In this document: piece by piece, positions 33,915 to 46,019 of the stretch
How the letters are laid out: each line of letters opens with the position of its first letter
Position numbering within the stretch: position 1 is the first letter of the stretch
From: Paramacrobiotus metropolitanus
Taxonomy: Eukaryota > Tardigrada > Eutardigrada > Parachela > Macrobiotidae
Reading direction: 5' to 3'
NCBI RefSeq assembly: GCF_019649055.1
Contig: NW_026570252.1
Coordinates: 930,001-994,000, forward strand
Length of the DNA stretch: 64,000 nucleotides
Program-made: the position numbers and the translations under genes
Notes under the pieces: generated by a model
What the model saw: the letters and a program-made list of their open reading frames with translations, nothing else
Databases searched by the model: none
Told to the model about the DNA's origin: nothing

Positions 33915-36900
33915 ATGGAGCAGTTACGCGGTCCGGTGGAGCGTCTGGGATATGAGATGCTGCACGCCGGGATCCATTATATCGATCAGGAACTGGAGAG
34001 TCCCAATCAGAATTTCGTTTTCGGCACGTTTGCCACGGCGTCGGCCGCCGGATTGATTTATGTCGGATCCGGCGGAAAAGCGTCCCACCGTTTAGCCAGG
34101 ATTCTGCATTTTGATAAATTGTTTGAAAATCGCTGCACACCGGAACTGATCACCATCGCCTTCCGGCAGGCGGTCAGCGCGCTGACCAAACGGCCCGATC
34201 GGCATTTTCCCATGCAGGTCATCGATGTCATAAACATTATGTCATTTATGGGTGTAAACAAATTAAATAAATTAAATAATATTATGCCAACAAATTAAAT
34301 AATAAAACTCATTAATAATATTAATTTATTGCCGAAGACAATCATTATGGTAAACTGCTAATGTAAGAATTATGTTCCGTAAAAATGAAAAATTATAAAC
34401 CTTTAGTTTTTTGGCAGTTTGCTGAGAAAAAGGCTTTTTTAGCCGTTACATTTTTGTTATTGGCGACATATACTTCAAAGAAATGAATTTATTTTACAAT
34501 ACTTTTCAATAAATTATTTATTTATTAAGGTTATCATTTTTATTTGTTTAGATAATTAATTTATTCAGGCTTATTTAATTTTTTTTTATTTTTTTATTCA
34601 GTTGCTCATCATTACTTAATTAAATATTTTTCTATTGTGTTAAATAATTGCAATTATCATTTTTTTAAAGGACAACTCTTATATATGTAGTAAACAACTT
34701 AATATGTGTGCATAGTAAGTTAAACACAATTCGTATATTAAATCTAAATGCATGGTTCTGCTTGTGATTTAAAAAATTAAAATTTGAGCTAAATACATTT
34801 TTGTAGGACGGGAAGTTGTCTACAGCGTTCCAGTTAGTCCTGGCGCACCGCGTCTTCTTCCGCAAAGGTGTCCAGGTGACCTCCGAGTTCTTCAACAAAG
34901 CGGCCGCCTTCAACCTGGACGTCGGGGAGATCGAGGGCCTGAGCGACGGGCAGGACATGGAGACCCTCCGCCGCGAGATCAACGCCTGGGTGGCCAAGAA
35001 CACACACGGCCAGATTGCCGAGGCCCTGCCGGCCCTGGCGCTGGAGCAGCAGCAGGACGCCCTGACCAACATGTTCCTCATCAGCGTCACCTCCCTGCGC
35101 GGCCGCTGGCAAGAGCCCTTCCCCCCGGACTGCCTCCACTCCGACACCTTCCACAATCTGGACGGGACGACGGTGCCGGTGACCTTTATCAGCTGTCGGT
35201 CGGTGCATCTGCCGTACTACGAGGACGCCTATGTCCGCTACGTAGAGGTCCCGTACGCGGAGAATGAGGCGTCGCTGGCGCTGTGCATGCCTCTGGAGCC
35301 GACCAAGGTAACCGAGAGACGAGTACGCGATAGGAATAATTACCGTAATAATCTTTGCTACCGACCTACTAAACGACAGAGTATGAGCTGATAATCTCAA
35401 CATGCCATAGCTAAGTCTATGAATCTACGCGAAGCGAGAATCTGCATTTTCGAAGATAATTTTAAGGAAAATGCCCGGTGCATAGTGTCAAAAATGGGAT
35501 ATATACACTAAAACTTTCGCTTTAAAATAAAATTTTTTTTTTAATTTTAAAATGAATTTAAACATTTTTAAAATTCATTTTCAAATCGGAAAAAATTGCT
35601 ATATGAATCTGATATTGGTTCAGTTTCGACTTTATGACAATGTATCTTTTACAGCAAAGTTCCAAGAAGATCGGGTAATAACCAGACTTCTGGTACAAAA
35701 CAATGCCTTTAAACTTTTCGCTCATTTTATTCGCCATATCTCGGCAACCGGATGTTGCGCGCCCAAACGGTTTTTAGAACAATGTATACAAATCTTTCAG
35801 CTATAGAATGACATAAAGTATTACAAAAAAGGGATTCGGAGTGCGCGAAAGCGAAAGGTTTAGTGTATGTATGCCATTTTTGGCAGTATGTACCAGTCCA
35901 TTTTCCTTAATTCTCAGATGGCACTGATGATCCCCAAAGTACTGCCAATCACCGACTTAAATAGGCGTAAGGCGTATCTGTGTAGAAACCAAAGCTTAAC
36001 CTAAAATAATAGAGAACATTCTAGAATGTACAAGGGATAACACCAAGTGCGAGTAAAGCCATAAAATACGTACAGTACTAATCCCCACGAGTACAGCTAT
36101 TTTCCGCCAAAGGTGTCGATGGCGACGATGTTGAAAAGGATAAAATACGGCGATCTGACGAAGATTGGCAACCAGAAGCGGCTGCGCAAGGTGGATCTGA
36201 AGGTACCGGTGTTCCGCGTGGAGCATGTGCTGAATCTCAAGGAGTTCTTTGAGCGCATCGGCGTGGAGAGCCAGCAGGATGATGACCTTTCGCGGATGGT
36301 CCAGGCACCGCTGCATTCCTTCCGCTTAACCGGCGCCTACCATAAATGCACCTTCGGTGACCTTACATGTTTAATATTGCATTATACGCCTAACATCTGA
36401 AGTTACGTAACTTCAGAAATTTAGAATTATAGATTTAAAAAATTCTCTAAATCATAAATGCATAATATTTTAATAATTTTTATTAATAAAAAGGTAAATA
36501 AAAGTATTTAGTATTATCATTTTTTACTACAAAGTACTAAAAACTGGAGCACATGTACAGTACATAAATGTTAGACAGTTAAAAATAAGAGTATATCCGT
36601 GAAATGAATGGCGATAATTTGGAAAAATAATCTGGCCTAGTAATTGCATTAATTGATTGTTGATCTAAATTTTAGAATATCCAATTTATTCAACAGTAAT
36701 ATTATCCAATTTTATTTTGTAATTGAGCTTTTTAAATAAATGTTTTTAAAATAGGTATCGATTTATTTTTTACAAGTAACTATCGTTTTATTTAAATGTT
36801 AAGGACATTATTTGTATCAGTTAGTAGAATTACTGTACAAATGAAAAAATCAAGTACGTATTTGAGTAAAAATAATTATGATTGGCGACGTTGTACTGAC

Positions 36901-37313
36901 GTTGTGTGGAATCCTTTCCAGAAATCGATGAAAAAGGAAGCAGCGCGGACTTCTTCGACAAAGAGGACTCTGCCGCCGGCACCGGCGCCCGGGGGCGGAG
37001 CCACTCCGTAAGCAGTGTGGCGCCGGTGCAGCGCCGTCTGAAATCGACCCTGTCCGACCCGGTGACCTTTCACGCCCAGTATCCCTTCATCTTCGCGGTG
37101 CGGCACAACCCCACAGGCATGCTGCTATGCTGCGGCCGCGTCGTGGATCTCAAGCCGGCGGCCGACGCGCAGCGCCCGGAGGACGACGCCGGCTTCGCGC
37201 GCACCGACGCCCAACCGGCGCCGCACGATCCGCGGGGATTCCTGCAACGGGCCAAAGATTTTCTGGAAAAGGAGCGCGGCTTAATTGGACGGAAACGCAC
37301 CGAGACCCTGTAG
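33915..37313 (+). CDS. Serpin-family protein 2
   Basis: Four exons (33915-34217, 34807-35307, 36113-36356 and 36922-37313), phases 0, 0 and 1, give 479 residues. It is closely similar to serpin 1, starting MEQLRGPVERLGYEM, with INAWVAKNTHGQ, SLRGRWQEPF, VEVPYAENEASLALCMP and FHAQYPFIFAVRHN. The hinge reads IDEKGSSADFFDKE. About 36 residues separate the hinge Gly from the predicted P1 Lys (KS). The loop contains the motif SSVAPVQRRLKST, shared in form with the other two. The tail ends LIGRKRTETL. Intron 2 carries a TTAA MITE, and its phase differs from serpin 1 intron 2 (0 versus 2). An LTR element begins 4 bp after the stop, so the 3' UTR is probably LTR-derived. Confidence 0.85.
35462..35910. 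mobile_element. TTAA-ended palindromic MITE, copy 4
   Basis: The best-preserved boundaries of the family: TTAAGGAAAATGCCCGGTGC at the left and CATTTTCCTTAA at the right, with TTAA at both edges. Inner inverted modules include ACTAAAACTTTCGCTTT and its mirror. About 449 bp, non-coding, in serpin 2 intron 2. Confidence 0.8.
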
Positions 37314-37317
37314 CAAT

Positions 37318-38919
37318 TGTTACCAGCCACACAGCCCCATGTGAGCTATTTTAAGATACAGCCTGGCGTAAACAAGATCATTAGCCACAAAGAGAACTGA
37401 GAGAATATCAGTTACATAGTTCTATATATGGACATAAGGTGATAAGATCTGAATTGACAGATTTTCAGTCTTCTCTGTATCTCTTGTTATGCCGTTTTAA
37501 TGTTCTTATTGAGTGATGTAAGACTTTGGAAGTTTCTAGAAGTTTGTTAATGTGGTTGTTTGTCCGAATGTGGCTATATAAGCGCCAAGCTTGCAATAGC
37601 TAGAGGGTCCACTCTGGTTTAGTCCACTGGAAGTCATCTAGCAGTCACTTGAATTGTGTTTCGTAAATAAAGTCTCAAAATCCACGTTGGGATTTCTACG
37701 TTAAACTTAGCTACGTACAGTGCCTGGGGCAGCACATAACGCTAGTGGAGTTTATAACGTAACATTTGGTGCCGAAACCGTGGAACACGGGATACGGATT
37801 ATCAAACGGAATATTGCCAACGATGCATCTTCAACGAAGGATGCGATTGTGGACTGTCGGAACCAGTAGTGTTGACCCGGCAACCAAGCGGACAGCGCGC
37901 AACGGAACATGGCGCGTAATGGAAAAGCGTTTGTTTAACATACGAGAGGATATAAGAGGTCATCGTTCCGCCCAGTTAAGAAGGCTGACCTTTGCTCTGT
38001 GGATACAAGATGAAGTGGGAACGGTTATGCCGCACAGTCTATGCCAATGGTTCTGTAAATGGCGCGATAAAGTCGCTGACCTACGGGAATTTGGATGTTC
38101 TGTCCAGTGCAGTAACTTTTGTATGGGCATTATGCCGAGACGAGGGCTGGAGGGAACCAGCAGTTTGTCGGACATCCCTGAAGAGGATGAGTTCCGTTAC
38201 CGTCTCGAGGAGTGTGTCGCGTTTGGCAGCCAGAGAGGGCGTTTGCAACGGACACCGGAAGCCCGAGTACAGGATGCTGCAGCTGTGAAGCCTGATGAAT
38301 GGCCCAGTGGTCTTGCCTACGAGGAGTTTGTAAGCGTGGATAGGATGAGCGGATTTACCACAGAGTATTCCAGAAAGGTCACTGGGAGAAACAAGTACAA
38401 CAACAAAGGTTGCCTATACTTTTTTCCCTCGCCGTACGTCTTGGTTTGGAGGGCCAAACCCTTTAAGAAGGGAGGAATGTGACCAGCCGCACAGCCCCAT
38501 GCGAGCTATATTAAGATCCAGCCTGGCGTAAACAAAATCATTAGCCACAAAGAGAACAGAGAATATCAATTAGTTCTATATTTGGGCATAAGTTGATAAG
38601 ACCAGAATCGACAGATTTCCAGTCTTCTCTGTATCTCTTGTTATGTCGTTTTAATGTTCTTAATTGAGTGATCTATGGCTTTAAAAGTTTCTAGAAGTTT
38701 CTTAATGTCGATGTTTACCCGAATGTGGCTATATAAGCGCCAAGCTTGCCAATGCTAGATGGTCCACTCCGGTTTAGTCCACTGGAAGTCATCTAGCAGT
38801 CACTTGAATTGTGTTTCGTAAATAAAGTCTCAAAATCCACGTCGGGATTTCTACGTTAGACTTAGCTACGTACAGTGCGAGGGGCAGCACGTAACGCTAG
38901 TGGAGTTTATAACGTAACA
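37318..38919 (+). mobile_element. Short LTR retrotransposon (TRIM-like or deleted BEL/Pao-type)
   Basis: LTRs at 37318-37764 and 38478-38919 (roughly 90% alike by eye) enclose only 713 bp. Each LTR has TATATAAG (37575 and 38730) and AATAAA (37666) in the right order for a promoter and poly(A) signal. A primer-binding site TTTGGTGCCGAAACC follows the 5' LTR; I recall this sequence as typical of BEL/Pao elements. The purine tract AAGAAGGGAGGAA abuts the 3' LTR. A 238-codon open frame (37766-38482) spans the interior but overlaps the primer site and the 3' LTR and matches nothing I know. CAAT occurs just before the 5' LTR and 3 bp after the 3' LTR, so the target duplication is uncertain. Confidence 0.8.
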
Positions 38920-40353
38920 TTTCAATCATTATCATTAATTGCGATTTCTAAAAATTGTTAATGTAGTGTACAGCAATACAGTGTACTTACTTTCGTATTA
39001 ATCTTTATTTATACAGTTTTCGCTTGTTTATAAACTGAGAACATCATTTACCACATAATGTTGTATAGCAGCAGCATATGTGTGTACAAATTGCCGCGCA
39101 AATTTCGCGGTTTCTTGAAACGTGAACATGTTGTATGTATCTGTAAAGTGTATGTATTTTTTTTAAAAGAAACCAATTTTGATCTAACTAAGGCGCTGTA
39201 ATATCAACAAAAGAGCTGTTGGTTGATTAAAATCATTAACATGCAGATGTTGCCTGCATCCAACCGATGTGGGTGTACTGAACTTTGTTGTGTAAACAGA
39301 CTGGCTTGCTGTGTTCTTGTTTAAATCTTGATCAGGAATGCTGTGTATTTCGGAACGCTTTTAATTCATGATCATGTTGTATTTAACAGACAACGGTATG
39401 GAGATTGTGGAAACAAAGTACTCGTATTATACGACATACGAGTACCTTGTTTTTTTTTTTATTTTGAAGTGGTAGTTTTACTGTTAATTTTTGCTAAGTG
39501 GTAATTTTTGCTGTCAGATTTTCACAGGATAGCAAAACATAAATTGTGCCGGCGTGGTATTTTTAATTGCATTAATTAGATTGGCAAGTTTGCAGCAAAT
39601 AGTTGCTGCTCAAGTAGTCAGTATTTGAGTTGTAACTTGCTAATCGGGGCACGCAGTTATTACGTACTGTCCAGGCGCTTTGTAAAAATCGTTTGTTTTG
39701 TGTCTCCTTCACTTCTAGTGATTTCGGTACACCAGAGAGAATTTTCCTAATAATTTTCACGTTAAATTTGTGCATTATTTTCCAGCGCGTCAAAATGAGC
39801 GGTAACCGTACCGATTGGAAAACCTACCTATTTCCGCATCCACTCTGTGCACACTGTGGGTAAAGAGTGGGTTATCTTCCTTAAGATGGTGGAACGAACT
39901 TATGACCGCGGTGGGATATTTAGCCGGAGTCTGTAGCTTCTAATACTCGTAATAAACATTACAACAACGACGGTATGTGATATGGACCATTGATCGAGAA
40001 CTGCCCAGCATATGGCGTCGTTGTCACTATAATAATAATTTTATTATTAGCAGTGATACTTTTTTGTCACCGTTACAGCCTTCGGAGGCGGTCCCGGCAG
40101 GCCTGTATTCTGATTTTCGACAATCCGCAAACATTTGTGTGAAAAGGGCACCGCGAATATTGCCCTTTCCACATTGGTGTTTTCGGATAACAGTCGCCTT
40201 AATAGGAGACGACAGCCAGATATGGGAGAAGCATCGGCGCCTTCACCAAGTACAGATACAGCTATCGATGTACAAGTACCGAGGAAAGAAGAAAGCCCAT
40301 CCGCCCACAATACCGGATACGCAAAGGAAATGCCGGTGATGGTGGTGTAAGTG
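38920..40353. other. Intergenic, no confirmed gene
   Basis: AT-rich DNA. An open frame of about 70 codons ending at 40350 has a plausible acidic C-terminal-tail composition (MGEASAPSPSTDTAIDVQ) but stops upstream and has no matching exon. It could be a gene remnant. Confidence 0.35.
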
Positions 40354-40361
40354 CTCGTATA

Positions 40362-40768
40362 CAGGCCCGCGTTGGAGGGGGGCGGTGGGGGCGCCCGCCC
40401 GCACCAGTCTCGGTTTGGCGCCGCCGGGGGGGGGCGGACTTTTAAACTTGGCGCAGCCGAGCCGCCAGGGGGGCGCTTTAAATTTTTAATAATTTTTGAT
40501 TTTTTCGAATTTTTTAAAAATATTAATTGCGTTTTTTTCAAGTTTTTAGGTTTCTTTTAAACTTATTATCATTCTTTCGTATTTTGTACACTTTTTTAAG
40601 CTTTTTTCTAATTTTTTGAAATTTTTTTATTAAAATTTTTTTGAAAAAATAGTCCGCCCCCGGGCGGATTTCCAAAATTTGGGCCGCCCCCCCGGCGATT
40701 TTTGGGCTCCACGCCGCCCCCCGGCGGCCTTCCGCCCCCCCTACCCAAAAGATGCAAGCGCGGGCCTG
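40362..40768. mobile_element. hAT-type MITE with 8-bp target duplication
   Basis: Terminal repeats CAGGCCCGCG and CGCGGGCCTG enclose 407 bp with GC-rich flanks and an AT-rich core. CTCGTATA is duplicated exactly on both sides (40354-40361 and 40769-40776). An 8-bp duplication and CAGG ends fit the hAT superfamily. No transposase is encoded. Confidence 0.85.
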
Positions 40769-40817
40769 CTCGTATAATTATCTATATCGAATATCTGACG
40801 GCCAAAACCTGCGGCGC

Positions 40818-41183
40818 ATATGGTTTTTTCGATAAAGAAAACTCCGCCGCCGGTGCCCGTGGGAGGAGCCACTCCGTAAGCAGCGTGGCGCCGGTGCAGC
40901 GCCGCCTGAAATCAACCCTGTCCGACCCGGTGACCTTTCATGCCCAGTACCTTTTCATCAATTCGCGGTGCGGCATAACCCCAATGGCATGCTGCTGTGC
41001 TGCGGCCGCGTCGTGGACTGCAAGCCGACGGCCGGCGCGCAGCGCTCGGAGGACGGACGATGCCGGCATCGATCGCCCAACCTGCGCCACACGATCCGTG
41101 GGGGTTCCTGCAGCAAGCGAAGTCGAGTTTCTGGAGAAGGAGGGTGGTTTTAACTGGGCGAAAGAGAACCGAGAGCATGTAGC
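40818..41183 (+). pseudogene. Decayed copy of serpin 2 exon 4
   Basis: The translated segments SHSVSSVAPVQRRLKST and PVTFHAQY match serpin 2 exactly. The frame then shifts repeatedly before the FLEKE and tail regions. No acceptor or other serpin exons precede it. After its stop-equivalent it continues TAGCAAAAATT, which resembles the DNA after the serpin 2 stop up to the LTR insertion point. It is a partial duplication that has lost coding ability, placed 50 bp after the hAT MITE. Confidence 0.85.
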
Positions 41184-42680
41184 AAAAATTACTATATCGA
41201 CCGCACTTCCGTAAATGCCGGCGCAGCAGCCGAACTCGCTGAAAAGAAGAAACTTGCGAAACACGCTTGGATGCTAACAAGATACGCTTTCGTTGCTGCA
41301 GCCTTCGAAATTTACGGACCTTTTGGAGACGGTACTAAAAAGCTAGTGGATACGGTATAGTGGCTTCAACTGGCCACAAGCGGGAGAAGGAGTTTTTTAA
41401 ACAGCGAATATCTATGCAAAATACAACGGGGAAACGCGATTTGTGTAATAGGTACGATCCCCGATCAGGATAGCATAGAGGAAGTGTTTCTTTTGTAAAT
41501 GCTGCTTTGTTATGGTGCATAGTTTGTACTCATACCATGATACTTATTAAAGGTTATGTGGATACTATATCATTTATTTAGCTTTCTGAAGAATTAATAA
41601 GGCCGCAGTTATGTTTTACTTTTATTTGTACAATTTTTGCTAGTTCTGTACATGCAGTTTATATGTTTGTACAAATTGTTGTGCTAAGATCCGTAAAGTC
41701 TCGCGATCGAAAACATGTTGTGCGTGCTATAGACGAGTACCGAGTACGTACTGGACAGAGTGATTATTTTCTTGCTAGCAAATCAAGTTATTAAAATATT
41801 CAATTATATTCAGCACAAAATCGCTGCAGTAAATTTGTAATACTGTATTGCTGTAATTTTTCGCAAAATTGTTTGTACCTAATCGAAGAATTTTTATATG
41901 TCTAATTTTGATGTACCCAACTCTTTTTATATATACTCCATGTAATCTTATATTCCTAATTTTTTAAATACCTAATTTTTACATTATAATTTTTATACAC
42001 CTAATTTTTATTTTTTCCCCCGGAATTGTTTTTGTTTTGTTTTTATATAGAAAACGTATCAGCGTAGTTGACGTCGTTAAAATAATCTGTTATAACACAC
42101 GAGTGTACCACAAATACGCCGGCAAATTTTTTGTTTGTTGAAAAAAACTTGACATGTTGTTGTGTATCCCGCGGGTCTTCTTTTACTTAACACGCGCACC
42201 AACAGTGCACAGGGATTTTTGCTATTAGCTTTTAAAGTAATAGCGACGGAACATAGCCTCTAGCGACAAGTCATGGCACTGTTTTGGGGTGCGATTAGCA
42301 GCACCATTTTCCCGGTTCGCTGAATCAGTGTTTCAGTGGTGCAGTTTATTTTCTCCAGAGTGCGGCGTAATTGACGGACAATTCACTAAATTTACACGAG
42401 TCATCAAATGTGATGTTTTACTATTATCTGTAAAACCTCTCCATCCAACTTTGATTTTTTGCCGGCTTTATTTATTTATTCCCAGCGGAGCATACTTTCT
42501 AATTATTAGCCGGCCGATCGCAACTTTTTTGCGACCGATAACCAGGAATTATTATTGGACTTTTAAGGAAGATGATTTTTATTTTATTGGGAATTTTTAT
42601 TATATAAGAGTGATATTGTTTTTAATAAATTCTGTTTTAACTGGGATTTTTTTATGGTATTTTATTTTTATAAAAAAATT
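41184..42680. other. Intergenic between pseudo-exon and serpin 3
   Basis: AT-rich, no gene or strong repeat seen. It should include the serpin 3 promoter. Confidence 0.4.
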
Positions 42681-45242
42681 ATGGAGCAGCTGCGGAGTCC
42701 GGTGATGCGGCTGGGTTTCGACATGTTCCGCGCCACCCTGAAAATCGTCGACGACGAGGAGGGGATTAATCAGAACTTTGTCGTCGGCATTTTCGCGGCC
42801 GCTGCCGCTGCCGGTCTGATTTACGTTGGATCGGGTGGAAAGACCGCCGACAAGCTGGCCAGTATCCTGCATTTTGATAAACTGTTCGAGGCGCGCTGCA
42901 CCCCCGAACTCATCACCATCGCCTTCCGCCAGGCGGTCGCCCATCTCACCAAACGCGCCGATGAACATTTTCCGCTGCACGTACGTATCTGATATCCAAA
43001 AATTATTATTTAAAATTAATTTATTAATATGCAGAAAAACAATTTGCCGGAAAATAATTTTTCAAGTTATTTGCTTGAATTTTCGAGAAACTTTTTAACT
43101 TTTGTAATTATTTTTGATTTTTTAAACTACTAAAAAAATTTATTAAACCTCTGGGTTACTGGAATTATTTCCTTACGGAAAGAAAAACCATATTTAAAAT
43201 ATTTAAAACTGATTAAAGGAAGTAGAAAAAATAAAAAAATGCGTCAATAAAAACTAAGATTAATTACGAAAAAAATAATTTTCAAAACGTGCATTGGCCT
43301 TCTCCGAATTTGTATTTTTTCTCTAGTGTAAACTGACCTTTTCTATTTATATTTATTTTAGTTATAAAATGTTTTTATTTTATATGTTTGTATTTTTTTT
43401 TAAATTTCTTTATCTGTCTTAAAATAATAAGCCGTGATCCGAACATCTCTGAACTTGAAATTATTTTTCAAAATAGTTTCAGTGTAATGAAACTGCCAGC
43501 GAATACTTTTTAGTAAATTCTATTTTTTCATTATAATTTTTGAAAAGAAACGATTTTTCTTCCAGGACATGCAGATGCGTTCGCCGTTCCAGCTAGTACT
43601 GGCCCATCGTGCCTTCTTCCGCAAAGGCCTGCGCGTCACAACAGAATTCTTCCACAACGCCAAATCCTTCAGCGTGGACGTGGGCGAGATCGCCGGGATG
43701 GACGATGACGAGGATTTCGAGCGTCTCCGCAGCGACATCAACACGTGGGTGCAGCGCAACACCCGCGGCCAAATCACCGAAGCCCTACCACCGTTGACAC
43801 AGGTCGATCACAGCGAAGAACTGACCAATATGTTCTTGATCAGCGTCACCTCCGTCCGCGGGCGGTGGCAGCAAGCCTTCACCGAGCAGGACGTACAGCT
43901 GCAAGACTTCACCAATCTCGACGGCACCCGTGTGCGGACGCCGTTTCTGACGTGCGAAGCCATGCATCTGCCGTACTACCAGGAGGGGCGGTTGTGTTAT
44001 CAGTATTTGGAGATTCCGTATGCCAATAATGAGGCGTCACTGTGTCTGATTCTGCCGTGTCAGACGCAAACCGGGAAGCGGGTGACGTTGAGTGAGCTGG
44101 TGAAGAGGTTCAGTTTGGAGGATTTCAAGAATATGGGGATTCAGAAGACGTTGAGGAAGGTGGATGTGCGGGTGCCCGTGTTTGAGATCGATCATACGTT
44201 CGATTTGAAGGATTTTTTTGGGAAGTTGGGCGTGAATAATCCCGAGAACGCGGATTTGTCCAGGATCGTCAATGAGCCGGTGCACAATTTCCGCTTGACC
44301 GGCGCGTATCACAAATGCTCGTTCGGTAAAATTTTTACTCTGATTTTTATTTTATTCCGTTTTTAATTTTTTTATTGTAATATATTAGTTACAATTCATT
44401 TTACTTTTCAATAAATTAAATTTTTTTAAACAATTTTTTAATTGTACTCGTATTTTTGTTTCTTGATTTATACATCTGCTGAATTTTATTTCAATTTTTA
44501 TTTTAATTTCAATCTGAAGACTCTTTATTTCATTATAGATCTTGGATATAAAATTATTCATTTAGAGTTTTACTTCACTTTTTATTTCATTTTTCAAGTA
44601 CATATGTATTTTGCAGGCTGCTAAAAATTACGGAAAAATAAATCTCCCTTTACAGGCATAAATTTAGTTGGTTTAATGTTTTACTGACTCCTTGTTTCTT
44701 TAAATATTACTGTATTATTCTGTAATAATTCTGTAGTTGCCAATTTTCCGGTTATTTGTAAATGATATAAATAAATTATTCCATCAAAAATTGTACTTTG
44801 CAGTTTATTAATTTTCTGGTTATTTATTTCCTGATTTCTGTGAAAATCAATGATACATTTTCGATTTATTACAGGCATCAATGAAAATGGCACGAGCGCG
44901 GAATTCTTCAACGAAGCCAACAAAGACGACGACGATTATTACGGACGGCGGCGCGCCAACAGCGGCGATGTGGCACCGGTCCGGCGCAGCCTACGGTCCA
45001 CCGCCACCGAGACCGTTACGTTCCACGCCGACCGCCCGTTCATCTTCTGCGTCCGCCACAATCTCTCCGGGATGATTCTCTTTATTGGCCGCGTGGTGGA
45101 CCTCTCTGCCGCCGAACAGACCCGCGATCTACCGGTGAAACAATCCGCGACAACGCCGCTGAAAGCGCTGTGGCAAAAATCCAAAGACTGGCTGGAAAAC
45201 GAGACGGGACTGATCGGGCGCAAACGAACCGGTTCCATGTAG
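42681..45242 (+). CDS. Serpin-family protein 3, intron 2 absent
   Basis: Three exons (42681-42980, 43566-44325 and 44875-45242), phases 0 and 1, give 475 residues. Exons 2 and 3 of the sister genes are a single exon here. Landmarks include SGGKTADKLASILHFDK, INTWVQRNTRGQ, SVRGRWQQAF, LEIPYANNEASLCLILP, FHADRPFIFCVRHN and LFIGRVVDL. The hinge is INENGTSAEFFNE, followed by an acidic and basic insert (KDDDDYYGRRR). The loop motif is VAPVRRSLRST. The predicted P1-P1' is Arg-Ser at the antithrombin spacing, and the following residues read TETVTFHADRPF. The tail ends LIGRKRTGSM. An in-frame Met 27 bp upstream (42654) is possible, but the sister genes start at the equivalent of 42681. Confidence 0.85.
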
Positions 45243-46019
45243 CATACGATCGAGTATCGCTAATAAAATTTGTTTGTTCTGTAATTTGCCATATTTGTGC
45301 ATGAAATTAATAAGCAATATGTTTACTATATTATCTACCAGTTAAATAAAAATAACAAAATAAAATCATGCAAAAAACCGTTTCTGAGCCGAAAACAGCC
45401 GAGAATAAACATGAACGAACACGTTTGCAAGCAATTCCAATTCACAACTCCATCTGGAATGGTATTGGAGCGTGACGTCTGCCAGCAATTCCAAATTTAC
45501 ACTTCCACTGAAAATGGCGTTGGAATGTGACGTCTTCGTGGAAATGCCTGATCATGACAGAGCCGATGCGTGCCATCAGCGTGAACGCAAAATACATACA
45601 GCTCACAGTTTCCAGTTTTGGTATGCGCGACGTTTAGAAATTTTCTCTCTTCCGTTATCAAAACTGTTATTCGTGGAATCTCCTTCTTATCGGCGTGGAT
45701 CTTCAGCCAGCCTTTGGAAAGTGTCATTCAGTGCGCTGTATAACCTGCTGATAGGCAATCAGGCAAAGGTAAAAGAGCGTGCACGGATAACCGAGTCATA
45801 ACGCTGCTTTGCACTTTATCGCCGTGTCTTCAAATTAATTCTTGGCTGTGGAAATCAACTTAATAGCCTCCCCCATTTTCCAGATTTGTCGTTAAAGTAT
45901 TAAAGAACCCTGACGATAATTTTTCCGCCTTAGAAGCCCACGATTCAGCCAGCGGTTTGACCTTCATTCGTTGGAGGAAGAATTTGCACAGGAGACAACC
46001 TCACGCGAGTTCGTCAACC
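45243..46019. other. Intergenic, upstream of the LAMP gene
   Basis: No gene. At 45424-45534 a unit of about 56 bp is duplicated, each copy ending in a TGACGTCT site that resembles a CRE (TGACGTCA). It lies about 500 bp upstream of the LAMP start, so a regulatory role is possible but unproven. Confidence 0.4.

Noticed and set aside
37766-38482. 238-codon ORF inside the short LTR element
   Set aside because: It starts inside the primer-binding site and ends inside the 3' LTR, with no domain resemblance. It is more likely chance or a remnant, so it is described within the element only.
39977-40350. Overlapping open frames before the hAT MITE
   Set aside because: Frames are interrupted by stops, and no phase-compatible exon joins them. 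Possible gene remnant, not supportable.
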